Part shown: piece after piece, positions 8,334-17,606 of the stretch
How positions within the stretch are numbered: position 1 is the first letter of the stretch
Layout: each line of letters starts with the position of its first letter
Source: Bacteroides stercoris ATCC 43183
GTDB taxonomy: Bacteria; Bacteroidota; Bacteroidia; Bacteroidales; Bacteroidaceae
DNA: 64,000 bases
Direction of reading: 5' to 3'
Assembly (NCBI RefSeq): GCF_025147325.1
Contig: NZ_CP102262.1
Span: 806,001 to 870,000, forward strand
The notes under the pieces: model-generated
Told to the model about the DNA's origin: nothing
The model's database searches: none
The model's input: the letters and a program-made list of their open reading frames with translations, nothing else
Translations under genes and position numbers: made by a program

Positions 8334-11171
8334 TTATTTGATAACAATGTTTACAATCTTCTTGGGTACTACGATTACTTTGACGATGGTCTTTCCGTCT
8401 GTCCATTTCATGGAACGTTCGTCTGCCAATACCGTTTCCTGAATGACATCCGATGCCGTATCGGCAGGGAATTCCATGTTGAAACGTGCTTTTCCGTTGA
8501 ACGAAATGGTGTAGTTCACCGTATTTTCCACCAGATATTCTTCGTTGTATGCAGGCCATTGCGCGTCGCATACAGAACCTGTGTTACCTAATGTCTCCCA
8601 CAATTCCTCACATACGTGCGGAGCGAAAGGAGCCAACGTAACGGTAAGCTGATTCAATATCTCTTTCTTGCTGCATTTCAGCGCGGACAGCTCGTTTACG
8701 CAAATCATAAAGGCACTGATGCTTGTATTGTAAGAGAATTGTTCAATGTCTCCCGTCACTTTTTTGATGAGCTTGTGCAAGGATTTCAACTCTTCTTTGC
8801 CGGCAGCTTCATCAGTTACCAGGTAGTTGCCGGTACGGTCGTAGAACAGCGACCAGAACTTTCTGATGAAGCGGTGTACGCCGTCGATACCGTTCGTATC
8901 CCAGGGCTTGGACTGTTCTACAGGGCCGAGGAACATCTCATACATACGCAGCGTATCCGCACCGTATTTCTCTACAATCATATCGGGATTAACCACGTTG
9001 AACATGGATTTGCTCATCTTTTCAACAGCCCAGCCGCAGATGTATTTGCCGTCTTCCAGGATAAACTCTGCGGTAGCATACTCAGGACGCCATGCCTTGA
9101 ACGCTTCCGTGTCGAGAACGTCGTTGGACACGATGTTGACATCCACATGGAGCGGGGTAGTGTCGTACTGGTCTTTCAGGTTCAGCGATACGAATGTATT
9201 GGTATCCTTGATGCGATATACAAAGTTGCTTCTTCCCTGGATCATACCCTGGTTCACCAGTTTTTGGAACGGCTCTTCGACGGCGGATACGCCGAGGTCG
9301 TGCAGGAATTTGTTCCAGAAACGGGAGTAGATCAGGTGTCCGGTAGCATGTTCCGTACCGCCTACGTAGAGGTCTACGTTGCGCCAGTATTCATCCACTT
9401 TTTTGTCGATGAGTGCCGTGTGGTTGCGCGGGTCCATATAGCGCAGGTAGTATGCGCTCGAACCTGCAAATCCCGGCATGGTGTTCAGTTCCAGCGGGAA
9501 AACGGTTATATTGTCAATCTTCTCATTATCGACCACGCATTTGTTTGCCGTGTCCCAAGCCCATTTAGAGGCATGTCCCAACGGCGGTTCGCCCGTTTCG
9601 GTGGGCAGGAATTTGGCCACTTCAGGAAGTTCCAGCGGCAGGCAGCTTTCATCAATCATATAAGGCATTCCGTCCTTGTAGTAAACCGGGAACGGTTCGC
9701 CCCAATAGCGCTGGCGCGAGAAGATGGCGTCGCGCAGGCGGAAGTTTACTTTTACGCGTCCCAGATTATGTTCTTTCACATATTTCTTGGTGGCGGCGAT
9801 GGCTTCCTTGACAGTCAGTCCGTTCAGGTTGAGGTCGCAATAAGGCTCTGTACCTGCTTTCGGAGAGTTGCATACGATACCCTCTTTGGCATCGAAACTT
9901 TCTTCGCTTACATCGCAGCCTTCCACCAGCGGAACGATAGGCAGGTTGAAGTGCTTGGCAAAAGCGTAGTCGCGGCTGTCGTGTGCAGGTACGGCCATGA
10001 TGGCGCCTGTTCCGTATCCTGCTAATACGTAGTCGCTAATCCAGATGGGCACTGCTTCGCCCGTAAAGGGATTGACGGCATAGCTTCCGGAGAATACGCC
10101 GGTGACGCTGCGGTCGGAGATGCGTTCGCGTTCGGTACGTTTCTTGGTACGCTCCAGGTAGGCGTCCACATCGGCTTTCTGTTCCAGAGTGGTTACTTGG
10201 GCCACCAATTCGCTTTCGGGAGCCAGTACCATGAAGGTAACTCCGAACATGGTATCTGCACGGGTGGTGAAAATGGTAAATTCCAAATCGCTGTCCTTTA
10301 CCTTGAATTGGATTTCGGCACCTTCACTGCGGCCTATCCAGTTTTTCTGCGTCTCTTTCAGAGATTCGGTCCAGTCGATGGTGTCAAGTCCGTCCAGCAG
10401 GCGTTGTGCGTAGGCAGATACGCGCAGACACCACTGGCGCATCTTTTTCTGGACTACGGGGAAGCCGCCGCGTTCCGATACGCCGTCTACCACCTCGTCA
10501 TTGGCAAGCACGGTACCCAGTTGCGGACACCAGTTTACCATTGTTTCACCCAGATAGGCGATGCGGTAGTTCATCAGGACTTCCTGCTGCTCTTTTTCGC
10601 TCATGGCATTCCACTCATCGGCAGTGAAATGCAGTTCTTCGCTGCATGCGGCATTCAGTCCTTCGTTACCGGATTTGGCGAATGCTTCTGTCAGTTCTTC
10701 GATAGGGCGTGCTTTCTTTTCGTCATTGCAGTAGTAGCTGTTGAACATCTTCTGGAACGCCCATTGTGTCCAGTGATAGTATTCCGGGTCGCAGGTACGG
10801 ATTTCACGGTTCCAATCGAAAGAGAAACCTATCTTATCCAGTTGCTCGCGATAGCGGTTGATATTGTTGACGGTGGTAATGGCCGGATGTTGTCCGGTTT
10901 GTATGGCGTATTGCTCTGCGGGCAGGCCGTAAGCATCGTATCCCATAGGATTCAGGACATTGAAACCTTGCAGACGTTTGTAACGGGCATAGATGTCCGA
11001 AGCGATGTATCCCAACGGATGACCCACGTGCAGACCTGCGCCGCTGGGGTAGGGAAACATGTTCAGTACATAGTATTTTTGCTTTGTTTCGTCTTCCGTC
11101 ACCTGGTAGGTTTTGTTCTCCACCCACCGTTTCTGCCATTTCTTTTCAATCTCTCTGAAATTGTATTCCAT
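8334..11171 (-). CDS. leuS: Leucyl-tRNA synthetase
   Basis: A 945-residue class I aminoacyl-tRNA synthetase charging tRNA-Leu. HVGH (residues 48-51) is the HIGH signature and KMSKS lies near residue 718. Between them is the CP1 editing domain ([21 protein letters not shown]). An anticodon-binding helical domain and a C-terminal extension complete the protein. It is the first gene of the leuS-yitT-rdgB operon. The leader of about 90 nt behind the -7 box at 11270-11277 carries a 14-nt tandem repeat (11194-11229). Confidence 0.97.
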   Translation of the reverse strand: MEYNFREIEKKWQKRWVENKTYQVTEDETKQKYYVLNMFPYPSGAGLHVGHPLGYIASDIYARYKRLQGFNVLNPMGYDAYGLPAEQYAIQTGQHPAITTVNNINRYREQLDKIGFSFDWNREIRTCDPEYYHWTQWAFQKMFNSYYCNDEKKARPIEELTEAFAKSGNEGLNAACSEELHFTADEWNAMSEKEQQEVLMNYRIAYLGETMVNWCPQLGTVLANDEVVDGVSERGGFPVVQKKMRQWCLRVSAYAQRLLDGLDTIDWTESLKETQKNWIGRSEGAEIQFKVKDSDLEFTIFTTRADTMFGVTFMVLAPESELVAQVTTLEQKADVDAYLERTKKRTERERISDRSVTGVFSGSYAVNPFTGEAVPIWISDYVLAGYGTGAIMAVPAHDSRDYAFAKHFNLPIVPLVEGCDVSEESFDAKEGIVCNSPKAGTEPYCDLNLNGLTVKEAIAATKKYVKEHNLGRVKVNFRLRDAIFSRQRYWGEPFPVYYKDGMPYMIDESCLPLELPEVAKFLPTETGEPPLGHASKWAWDTANKCVVDNEKIDNITVFPLELNTMPGFAGSSAYYLRYMDPRNHTALIDKKVDEYWRNVDLYVGGTEHATGHLIYSRFWNKFLHDLGVSAVEEPFQKLVNQGMIQGRSNFVYRIKDTNTFVSLNLKDQYDTTPLHVDVNIVSNDVLDTEAFKAWRPEYATAEFILEDGKYICGWAVEKMSKSMFNVVNPDMIVEKYGADTLRMYEMFLGPVEQSKPWDTNGIDGVHRFIRKFWSLFYDRTGNYLVTDEAAGKEELKSLHKLIKKVTGDIEQFSYNTSISAFMICVNELSALKCSKKEILNQLTVTLAPFAPHVCEELWETLGNTGSVCDAQWPAYNEEYLVENTVNYTISFNGKARFNMEFPADTASDVIQETVLADERSMKWTDGKTIVKVIVVPKKIVNIVIK

Positions 11172-11193
11172 AATGGTTGTAATTATATTGTTG

Positions 11194-11229
11194 AAAACTT
11201 GTTGATATACTTACTAAAACTTGTTGATA
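11194..11229 (-). repeat. Tandem 14-nt repeat in the leuS leader
   Basis: AAAACTTGTTGATA occurs at 11194-11207 and again at 11216-11229 (22-nt period). On the transcribed strand this reads TATCAACAAGTTTT twice. The same TATCAACAAG 10-mer occurs at 5521-5530. The repeat lies between the -7 box and the leuS ATG, so it would be in the mRNA leader. Confidence 0.6.
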
Positions 11230-11269
11230 GCCCGTTTAATTTGGTTTATATCCTGTTAATTAAACGGTG

Positions 11270-11277
11270 CAAAGTTA
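11270..11277 (-). promoter_or_regulatory. -7 box for the leuS operon
   Basis: The minus strand reads TAACTTTG followed by C, a perfect TAnnTTTG box about 100 nt upstream of the leuS ATG. Confidence 0.6.
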
Positions 11278-11331
11278 AGGGTTTATTTTCAGATTTGTAG
11301 CGAAGTAGGGTAAAAAAACAGCATGGAATAC

Positions 11332-11362
11332 TTGACAATACGCTTTTTATTCGCTATATTTG
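11332..11362 (+). promoter_or_regulatory. Complete -33/-7 promoter of a small-RNA candidate
   Basis: TTGAC starts at 11332 and TATATTTG occupies 11355-11362. The 20-nt gap between TTG and TA is the Bacteroides spacing. Transcription is expected to begin near 11368. Confidence 0.65.
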
Positions 11363-11367
11363 TGAAG

Positions 11368-11492
11368 TGCTTTTAAAACTAATTTTTTGTTTGTAATACA
11401 AATAATGGCTGAATTACTTCAATAGGATTTTACAAAAAAGATTTTTTAGGATATTTCAAAGGGTGTAATCTGTGAAGATTGCATCCTTTTTT
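11368..11492 (+). ncRNA. Candidate small RNA of about 125 nt
   Basis: The unit is bounded by a full promoter (11332-11362) and an intrinsic terminator. The terminator has stem GGGTGTAATC (11461-11470) pairing with GATTGCATCC (11477-11486), a 6-nt loop, then six T. GAAGT near the 5' end can pair with ACTTC at about 11416-11420. The only frame inside is a 6-codon MAELLQ. The gene 470 nt downstream has its own -7 box. A 6S RNA homologue is possible, but I cannot establish the family. Confidence 0.5.
11461..11492 (+). terminator. Intrinsic terminator of the small-RNA candidate
   Basis: A 10-bp stem with two G-U pairs (11461-11470 with 11477-11486) is followed directly by six T (11487-11492). Confidence 0.7.
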
Positions 11493-11893
11493 GTTTGTAT
11501 TTATTACAAGTGTCGCGATAGGGGGAAAACAGGCTGTTAATAAATTCGGAGAGAATTTTACTATAATTTTTTTCGAATTATAGTAAAATTGCAGAAAGGT
11601 TTATTAAGAGCGTTTTTTTGTTGTACTGAAAAAGGAAACCACTTGTTGTGAATACCGGCTTTTCCATATAATATATGGGAGCGAAGAATCATTACATTTC
11701 CCGTTCTGTTGTGCCGTCCGGATGGTATGTATCGGGCGGAAAAAAAGGAAAGAAATCCATGTTTTCGGGGTAAATATCCCCTTGTTTTATGCTGTTTACG
11801 CCAAATAAATTTTTAATATTCAATATTTTAACGAGATGTTTTCATTCTGTATTTATCCCCCTGCATCTATGTTCTTGTTTGTGTTTTGCTTTC

Positions 11894-11901
11894 TATATTT
11901 G
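11894..11901 (+). promoter_or_regulatory. Candidate -7 box of the YbjN-like/protease pair
   Basis: TATATTTG matches TAnnTTTG and lies about 63 nt upstream of the ATG at 11965. The -33 region is not clear. Confidence 0.45.
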
Positions 11902-11964
11902 TTTTCCGGCATTCCGCAGGGCGGGATACGGTTATTATTATTTCTTTAAATACAATATCATGAT

Positions 11965-13260
11965 ATGAAACAGACATTTGCTTTTATTTCTCCCGTAGTA
12001 GATTCTACGCAAAGTGCTATCCGTACCGAAGCCTACGAACAGGGTGTGGACTTGTATAACCGGGGTGAGTATGTACAGGCTTTTCATAGTTTGCTGGATT
12101 ATTTGAACGCGGACTTTCGTACCAAGTACGGTAATGCCGACGGTACGGAGTTTCACATTCCTCACGGTTCCATTCTTGTACATATCCGTATTGCCGACGG
12201 TTTTTTCCATATCAATGCCGATTTCCTGAATCTGCCGGAAAAGGGTAGGGTAGCCATGCTCCGTCAGGTGGCGGACTTGAACCTGAATAAATTGTTATTG
12301 CCCCGCTTCGTAAAGAACGGTGATAAGTTGAATATGGAATATGTTTGTCCGCTTTCACAGAGTCATCCGCATAAAATGTATTTCGTGCTTCAGAATATCT
12401 GCCACATAGGCGATAAGTATGACGATGAGTTCTGTACGAAATTTGGCGCTACCCGCTGTTACGAGCCGCAGGTGACTCCGTATCCGCAGGAAGAGGTAGA
12501 CCGCATTTATGAAGGCATACAGACATTGGGACGCGAAACGTTGGAGGCACTCAAAGAGTATGGGGCCGACCGCCGGTACGGTTATTCGTGGAATGTGCTG
12601 GATACCGCTTTCTACCAGATTTCCTATTTTGCACATCCTCAGGGACAATTGCTGAACGACCTCGACAAGGCAGTGAATGATATGGATGCCGACCTGCCTA
12701 CGGAAGAGGTTGTATCAAAAGGAAAAGCGTTCCTTGAAAAGCTGCTTGCCGTTCCGAAGGAAAAACTGGCGGAAGACCTTTACTACACGGATACGTTGGT
12801 GTCTGCAAAGCGCCGTTCTTCCCTGAAAAACGTGCAGGAGAATTTTATGAATGTCTATAAAGAAGCCACCGAAGCCATCCAGTCGGAGAATTATGAACGC
12901 AGTGCGGTACGCTTGCTTTATGTGTTCTACGAAGCTTATTTCTATAATGATATGCAGGACGATATCAATGCCGTTATATCAAAAGCTTTGAAGAAGGCAG
13001 GCAACCGCTCTTTGGAAGAGGCCTCTGAAATTCTTTACAATGCTATGGACAAGATTATGGAAGGCGATTTGGACGATGAGGATGAGACGGACTTTGCTGC
13101 CGGCATGGAACAGGTGCAGAAAATTACGGAAACCATGGGAAGTGACGACATGCAGGTGTTGCAACAGAAAATGGCGGAAGCCATGATGAGCGGTAATATG
13201 CAGGAATACTCCCGACTGATGCTTGAAATGCAGAAGAAGGTGATGGGAATTATGAATTAA
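11965..13260 (+). CDS. Unknown protein with an N-terminal YbjN/type III chaperone-like domain
   Basis: A 431-residue cytoplasmic protein without signal peptide or membrane segment. It is not recognised as a named family. Residues about 15-135 alternate strands and helices in the pattern of YbjN-like chaperone folds (SILVHIRIADGFFHINADFL, then VADLNLNKLLLPRF and LNMEYVCPL). The middle and C-terminal parts are helical. There is an acidic patch (EGDLDDEDETD) near residue 370 and a methionine-rich amphipathic tail ending MQKKVMGIMN. The protease gene starts 25 nt downstream on the same strand, so the two are probably one operon. The fold assignment is inference from the sequence pattern. Confidence 0.7.
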   Translation: MKQTFAFISPVVDSTQSAIRTEAYEQGVDLYNRGEYVQAFHSLLDYLNADFRTKYGNADGTEFHIPHGSILVHIRIADGFFHINADFLNLPEKGRVAMLRQVADLNLNKLLLPRFVKNGDKLNMEYVCPLSQSHPHKMYFVLQNICHIGDKYDDEFCTKFGATRCYEPQVTPYPQEEVDRIYEGIQTLGRETLEALKEYGADRRYGYSWNVLDTAFYQISYFAHPQGQLLNDLDKAVNDMDADLPTEEVVSKGKAFLEKLLAVPKEKLAEDLYYTDTLVSAKRRSSLKNVQENFMNVYKEATEAIQSENYERSAVRLLYVFYEAYFYNDMQDDINAVISKALKKAGNRSLEEASEILYNAMDKIMEGDLDDEDETDFAAGMEQVQKITETMGSDDMQVLQQKMAEAMMSGNMQEYSRLMLEMQKKVMGIMN

Positions 13261-13285
13261 CTTAACGGTATCTAAACTATATATT

Positions 13286-14365
13286 ATGGATCAGAACATT
13301 TATAAACTCGTATATAAGGTGACACATGCCGGCGGTTCCGGAAGCTGTTTCTATCTGAAATCTTATAATCTTTTTGTAACGAACTACCATGTGGTGAACG
13401 GTTTCCATACTGTTGCCATACATGATAACGACCGGAATCCTTACCTTGCCAAAGTGGTGCTCGTAAATCCTTCTTTGGATATTGCCTTATTGGCTGTGGA
13501 TGCAGACTTTTCAGCTCTTCCCGAACTGAGTCTGGCCGCGGACGATTCATTGGCCATCGGCGGAAAGGTCAGTGTGGCGGGGTATCCTTACGGCATGCCT
13601 TTTACGGTAACGGAAGGGTCGGTTTCCTCGCCCAAGCAGCTTATGGAAGGAAAATATTATATACAGACCGATGCTGCCGTAAATCCCGGTAATTCGGGCG
13701 GACCTATCTTCAATGAAAACAGTGAAGTGGTGGGAGTAACGGTAAGCAAGTTCACCAATGCGGACAATATGGGGTTCGGTGTGCGTGTAGAGGCATTGCG
13801 TAAGCTTTTGGAGTCGGTTGACGAGGTTGACCGCAATACATTCCAGGTACAGTGCGACAGTTGCGATGAGCTGATATCCGAGGAAGAGGAATTTTGTCCT
13901 TCCTGCGGCGAAAAGTTGCCGGAAGAAGTTTTTGCGGAGCGTGAACAGTCGCCTTTGAGTGTGTTCTGCGAACAGGCTATTGCCGAAATGGGAGTTAACC
14001 CTATCCTTGCGCGGGACGGTTACGATTCGTGGACGTTTCATAAAGGGAGTTCGGAGATTCGTATTTTTGTGTATGAAAACACTTATCTGTTTGCTGTTTC
14101 TCCCATTAACCTCTTGCCTAAGAAAGAGGTGGAACGTGTATTGGACTATATCCTGAGTGAGGATTTCGCTCCCTATAAACTGGGCATTGAAGGCCGGCAG
14201 ATTTACATGGCTTATCGCATCCATCTGTCCGACCTCACGGAAGAGTCGGAAGATGAAATCCGTACGAATCTGGTGAATCTTGCCTTTAAGGCCGATGACA
14301 TGGATAATATGCTGGTGGAACAGTTCGGATGTGAGTTTTCGGAATATTCCAAGCAGGAAGCATAA
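13286..14365 (+). CDS. Cytoplasmic trypsin-like serine protease with zinc ribbon and YbjN-like C-terminus
   Basis: A 359-residue protein. Residues 1-175 form a trypsin/HtrA-like protease: His in FVTNYHVV, Asp in SLDIALLAV and Ser in NPGNSGGPIF are the catalytic triad. No signal peptide and no PDZ domain are visible, unlike DegP. A four-cysteine zinc ribbon follows (CDSCDE and CPSCGE, about residues 190-212). The last 130 residues (SSEIRIFVYENTYLFAVSPI and on) resemble the N-terminal domain of the preceding gene product. That suggests the two proteins are related or partners. The substrate is unknown. Confidence 0.8.
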   Translation: MDQNIYKLVYKVTHAGGSGSCFYLKSYNLFVTNYHVVNGFHTVAIHDNDRNPYLAKVVLVNPSLDIALLAVDADFSALPELSLAADDSLAIGGKVSVAGYPYGMPFTVTEGSVSSPKQLMEGKYYIQTDAAVNPGNSGGPIFNENSEVVGVTVSKFTNADNMGFGVRVEALRKLLESVDEVDRNTFQVQCDSCDELISEEEEFCPSCGEKLPEEVFAEREQSPLSVFCEQAIAEMGVNPILARDGYDSWTFHKGSSEIRIFVYENTYLFAVSPINLLPKKEVERVLDYILSEDFAPYKLGIEGRQIYMAYRIHLSDLTEESEDEIRTNLVNLAFKADDMDNMLVEQFGCEFSEYSKQEA

Positions 14366-14391
14366 CGGCTTTAGCCGGAATTACAGGATAG

Positions 14392-14453
14392 AAGAAGGTG
14401 TGTCCGATTGAATTTCACGAATGCGTGTTCATATCACAATAGCACACCTTCTT
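14392..14453. terminator. Terminator-like hairpin sharing ends with the IS1182-type element
   Basis: AAGAAGGTGTGTC (14392-14404) faces GCACACCTTCTT (14442-14453), followed by TTTATTTG. It is well placed to terminate the protease operon. The 13-nt left end is identical to the outer end of the IS1182-type element at 28932-28944, so a miniature derivative of such an element is an alternative. Confidence 0.55.
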
Positions 14454-14716
14454 TTATTTGGATTAGAAAGAAAAAGTATTCTATGAATAGAGAAAAATGG
14501 ATACAAAACAATAAAGAAACATTAGTTGGATACCTGCTTTTCCATTTTCTTTATTTGCTTTGAAAAATTATAACGTATATTTTTATTGATATATAAATAT
14601 ACCCTTGCATACCTCTTTGTATATCATGATAATGAGTTGTAAAATAAATATTTATCGGGTGTGAAGTATCCCGTAATTATACCCCTTGTCCGTTTTCTTA
14701 TTCAGTACCTATCTTT

Positions 14717-14724
14717 TATTTTTG
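14717..14724 (+). promoter_or_regulatory. Candidate -7 box of the MORN/BatD-like/TPR operon
   Basis: TATTTTTG matches TAnnTTTG, about 100 nt upstream of the MORN-repeat gene. Confidence 0.4.
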
Positions 14725-14820
14725 TCCTATAGGCCCGTTGGTGCGTTATACGACTGTTTTCAACTTTTATAAAAAGTAATAATTATGGATAAAAAGAGTA
14801 GGATTTTGAAAGAAAAAGCT

Positions 14821-15933
14821 ATGAAGAAATGTGTGGCATTGATTTCTTTTCTGATGTTTCTGCCTGTTATGGTACAGGCACAGAAGGAGTATCCGATTGA
14901 ACAGGTATCGGCTATCAATGTGGGTGACGGACGTATTCTTTTTCGTGACCTGAAAACAGAAAAACCCTTGAACGGAGACCACCGCATCATAGACGGTTAT
15001 CACTCTGCTTATATACAGGCTGAATTTAAGGACGGTTTTTACAACGGCAAGTATGGAGAGTATGAATACAACAAGCTGAAATGCGACGGTACATACAAGG
15101 ACGGCAAGAAAGACGGCGTATTTAAGATGTACGATAGCGAGGGGCGTGTGCAGGAAGAGAAGTCCTATAAGGACGGCAAGCTGCACGGCGCCCATAAAAC
15201 CTATTTTACTACCGGCAAGGTAGAGCGCGAGGTGAACTACCGCAACGGCAAGCAGGATGGAAAGGATATGGTTTATGAGTGGGACGGTACGTTGCGCAGG
15301 GACCATACTTATAAGGACGGTAAGCAGGTAGGCAAACAGTTTACTTTCCTGAAAGGGACGTACGAACTTTATGAGACGGAATATTATAATGAATACGGCA
15401 TGAAAGACGGTGAATACTCCTCGATGTTCACTTTCGGGCAGCCGCATATTCTGGGGCATTATAAGAACGACCAAAAGGACGGCCGGTGGATTGAAATTGC
15501 CGAAAGTGGCGATACATTGTCAGTGAAGACCTACGTCAACGGCAGGGAAGAAGGACTGCATATATCGTATGACCGTAATACGGGCGCCCGCAGCCGTGAA
15601 TTTTACCTGAAAGCCGACCGTAAGGACGGGCTTTATCGCGAATATAATCCTGGCAATGGAGAGCTTGTTTACGAAGCGACCTACCAACACGGCCGTCTGC
15701 ATGGTAAGGAGCGCCGGCTGATTGTTACCAACCGTTATGATTATTGGGAAATATCCACTTATGTAAACGGGCGGAAAACCGGACTGTTCGAATCGCGTTA
15801 CGTGAAGAACGACGCCGTTCGTGAAACGGGCGAATACCTCAACGGCAGACGTGTAGGCCGGTGGAAAATGTATGACATAGACGGTAAGCTGGAAAAAGAG
15901 TGGGAAGAAACAAAACAGTACCGGGATGAATGA
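14821..15933 (+). CDS. Exported MORN-repeat (YwqK-type) protein
   Basis: A 370-residue protein with signal peptide MKKCVALISFLMFLPVMVQA. It carries at least eight MORN_2-type repeats of about 23 residues built on YKDGKxDGxxxxY (YKDGKKDGVFKMYDSEG, YKDGKLHGAHKTYFTTG, YRNGKQDGKDMVYEWDG and others), up to residue 360. Databases often name such proteins after the YwqK antitoxin, but nothing here indicates a toxin-antitoxin pair. An ATG at 14785 would add 12 residues before the signal peptide. It overlaps the next gene by 8 nt and opens a four-gene operon. Confidence 0.85.
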   Translation: MKKCVALISFLMFLPVMVQAQKEYPIEQVSAINVGDGRILFRDLKTEKPLNGDHRIIDGYHSAYIQAEFKDGFYNGKYGEYEYNKLKCDGTYKDGKKDGVFKMYDSEGRVQEEKSYKDGKLHGAHKTYFTTGKVEREVNYRNGKQDGKDMVYEWDGTLRRDHTYKDGKQVGKQFTFLKGTYELYETEYYNEYGMKDGEYSSMFTFGQPHILGHYKNDQKDGRWIEIAESGDTLSVKTYVNGREEGLHISYDRNTGARSREFYLKADRKDGLYREYNPGNGELVYEATYQHGRLHGKERRLIVTNRYDYWEISTYVNGRKTGLFESRYVKNDAVRETGEYLNGRRVGRWKMYDIDGKLEKEWEETKQYRDE

Positions 15934-16663
15934 GATACGCTATCCGAAAGTGCTTGTCGTTTTGTGCTGTCTGGCATTGCATATTGCAACCTTGTCGGCG
16001 CAAAATGACAGTGTAAGATTCTTTAATGAAGTAGATACGTCTTTTTGCAAAGTGCATGTGGGGCAGGATGTCCGGGTCGGCTATTACAGTACCGGAGAGA
16101 TTTACGACATGTCCGTTCCCCGGTGGGACGACTGTGAGGCGGAGCTGGTGTCGGGCCCGCATTCTACGCGGTCGTCAAGGACTTCTTTTGTAAACGGCAA
16201 GCAGGAGAATCTTTCACTCCACGGAAACTATTACATAGTCCGTTTCAAGAAAGCCGGTTGGGTTACTCTGCCTTCGGTACGGGCCATGACAGGAGGGAAG
16301 ATGCGTACCTGCTCTACGATGAAGGTCTGCGTACTTCCTGCAGAGAATATAGAAGAAGTGGTCTGTAGTGTCAGTACCGAGCCTGAAACACTCCGGCCGG
16401 GAGAAGTCTTTAAATTCGTCCTGACCTGCAACCGCCATCCCGATGAGAGCAGACCCGAACTGGAGCATCCCGGTATCAGGCAACTGTCGTTTTCCACCCG
16501 GTATAGCAAGAAGGACGGGAAAGAGGAGTATGCGTTTGTGTACAGAATGGAAGTGGTACGGTCCGGAAGCAATATCATCAGAGTCAGGAAGTTGACCTTC
16601 GGCGGTACGGACTATCCGATAAAACCTTTTTTGCTGAAAATAGACGGTGAGACCTATTTGTAG
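15926..16663 (+). CDS. BatD-like exported protein
   Basis: A 245-residue protein with a signal peptide (cleavage near ATLSAQ) and two immunoglobulin-like beta regions. The pattern resembles the first part of BatD: an early VHVGQDVRVGYY, NYYIVRFKKAGWVTLPSVRA ending the first domain, and RPGEVFKFVLTCNR opening the second. Full BatD proteins are longer and have a C-terminal membrane anchor, which is absent here. No Bat operon surrounds it. It begins inside the end of the MORN-repeat gene, so the two are translated together. The function is unknown. Confidence 0.65.
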   Translation: MNEIRYPKVLVVLCCLALHIATLSAQNDSVRFFNEVDTSFCKVHVGQDVRVGYYSTGEIYDMSVPRWDDCEAELVSGPHSTRSSRTSFVNGKQENLSLHGNYYIVRFKKAGWVTLPSVRAMTGGKMRTCSTMKVCVLPAENIEEVVCSVSTEPETLRPGEVFKFVLTCNRHPDESRPELEHPGIRQLSFSTRYSKKDGKEEYAFVYRMEVVRSGSNIIRVRKLTFGGTDYPIKPFLLKIDGETYL

Positions 16664-17174
16664 GAAACCGGCTGATAACCGTACTGCCATATGAGTAGGA
16701 AAAAGCAAAGATTGAAGCACACACCCGGACAGCGGTGCCATGAGGAAAGCATACGGGCGGAATCTGCCGGGCGAAAGGGCAGGATTGCTTTGTGGAAGAT
16801 TGCAGTTCCGGTGATAATCGTACTGTTTTTGCTGCATTGCCGTGCCTGGCATCCGGAAGAAGCATGGTTGCTGCGCACGGCTTTTTCAACGGGCAGCTAT
16901 CAAAGTCTGAATGCGGTTGTCGCTTCTGTTCTGTTCGTTATCGGCATGGGGGGCCGGATGCTGTATGTGTATCTCTGTTGCGGCCGGGACGAGAAGAAAG
17001 GAGCAAGGCGGCTGGGGAGAAACATGCTTTACGGTTTGTTCTGGGGGGTAGGTTTGTCGGCATTGTGTACGAATGTGGTAGTCGTTTCTCTCTTTTGGCT
17101 GAATGCGTGCTTTACTTCCGCCGATAAAACCTGCGACTATAGGATTATAGCCGCCAAGGTGCACGACCGTAGGC

Positions 17175-17182
17175 CTAAATCC
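17175..17182 (+). repeat. Left copy of 8-bp target duplication
   Basis: CTAAATCC directly before the left inverted repeat. The same 8-mer follows the right end at 18647-18654. Eight bases is the usual ISL3 duplication length. Confidence 0.85.
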
Positions 17183-17223
17183 GGCTCAGCGGAAATATCT
17201 GGTTGGTAAGTTTTAAAATTAGC

Positions 17224-17241
17224 TATCTTTGCTTACCTTTG
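17224..17241 (+). promoter_or_regulatory. Two overlapping -7 boxes of the insertion sequence
   Basis: TATCTTTG (17224-17231) and TACCTTTG (17234-17241) both match TAnnTTTG and lie just before the ATG at 17246. The second would leave an almost leaderless message. Confidence 0.5.
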
Positions 17242-17245
17242 TTTT

Positions 17246-17596
17246 ATGAAACCCGCACAACTCCTTCGTGCCATCCTTCCGGATGTGCTTATAGACAACT
17301 TTGATATTGTCAATTTCGACAAGAGTGCTGACCGTTTTGATATTTATCTTGATGAAAAAAAAGTTCAACTAAAAGAAGATAAGATCAATCCGGATATCAT
17401 ATCCTATGGTTTTGGTGAGTATCGTACAATCCAAGACTATCCTATTCGTGGTCGCGCCACTTATCTCCATGTTCGTAAACGTAAATGGCTTGACAAATCT
17501 TCCAATGAAATCTTCAGTTATGACTGGGATTTATCCGAATTTGACGGTACACGGCTCAATTCTGAGTTCGTCTCTTTTTTAAAAGAAGGAGATTGA
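17246..17596 (+). CDS. ISAon1-type transposase N-terminal region protein
   Basis: A 116-residue protein from the upstream frame of the element. It contains a compact beta-rich N-terminal region (FDIVNFDKSADRFDIYLDEK, then RGRATYLHVRKRKW) that corresponds to the zinc-finger/DNA-binding part of ISL3 transposases in other elements. The stop (17594-17596) lies 10 nt before the GTG that begins the transposase frame. T6A4-GAAGGAG (17575-17590) lies just before the stop. Joining the two frames would need a +1 (or -2) shift; restart at the GTG is the simpler reading. Confidence 0.85.
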   Translation: MKPAQLLRAILPDVLIDNFDIVNFDKSADRFDIYLDEKKVQLKEDKINPDIISYGFGEYRTIQDYPIRGRATYLHVRKRKWLDKSSNEIFSYDWDLSEFDGTRLNSEFVSFLKEGD

Positions 17597-17606
17597 ATCT
17601 ACTCCT

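Larger units (their letters stand above)
11278..11964. other. 687-nt non-coding stretch
   Basis: No convincing protein gene was seen. It holds the small-RNA unit at 11332-11492, an AT-rich perfect 15-bp palindrome (arms 11554-11568 and 11576-11590, AATTTTACTATAATT) that could be an operator or terminator, and a TATATTTG box at 11894-11901 that probably serves the next gene. The rest is AT-rich sequence. Confidence 0.6.
14366..14820. other. Intergenic region with a terminator-like hairpin and a promoter
   Basis: About 455 nt up to the chosen start of the MORN gene. It begins with the AAGAAGGTGTG...CACACCTTCTT hairpin (14392-14453), continues as AT-rich sequence, and ends with TATTTTTG at 14717-14724, a plausible -7 box. 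No coding frame is convincing. Confidence 0.5.

Noticed and set aside
8616-11300. Long plus-strand frames (8616-10025 and 10197-11300) opposite leuS
   Set aside because: They are antisense shadows of leuS without motifs or promoters.
11405-11425. A six-codon MAELLQ frame as a leader peptide for leucine attenuation
   Set aside because: It runs divergently from leuS, has only two Leu codons and no biosynthetic gene follows.
14785-15933. Toxin-antitoxin role for the YwqK-type protein
   Set aside because: The name comes from a Bacillus homologue. Here the protein is exported and lies in an operon without a toxin-like gene.
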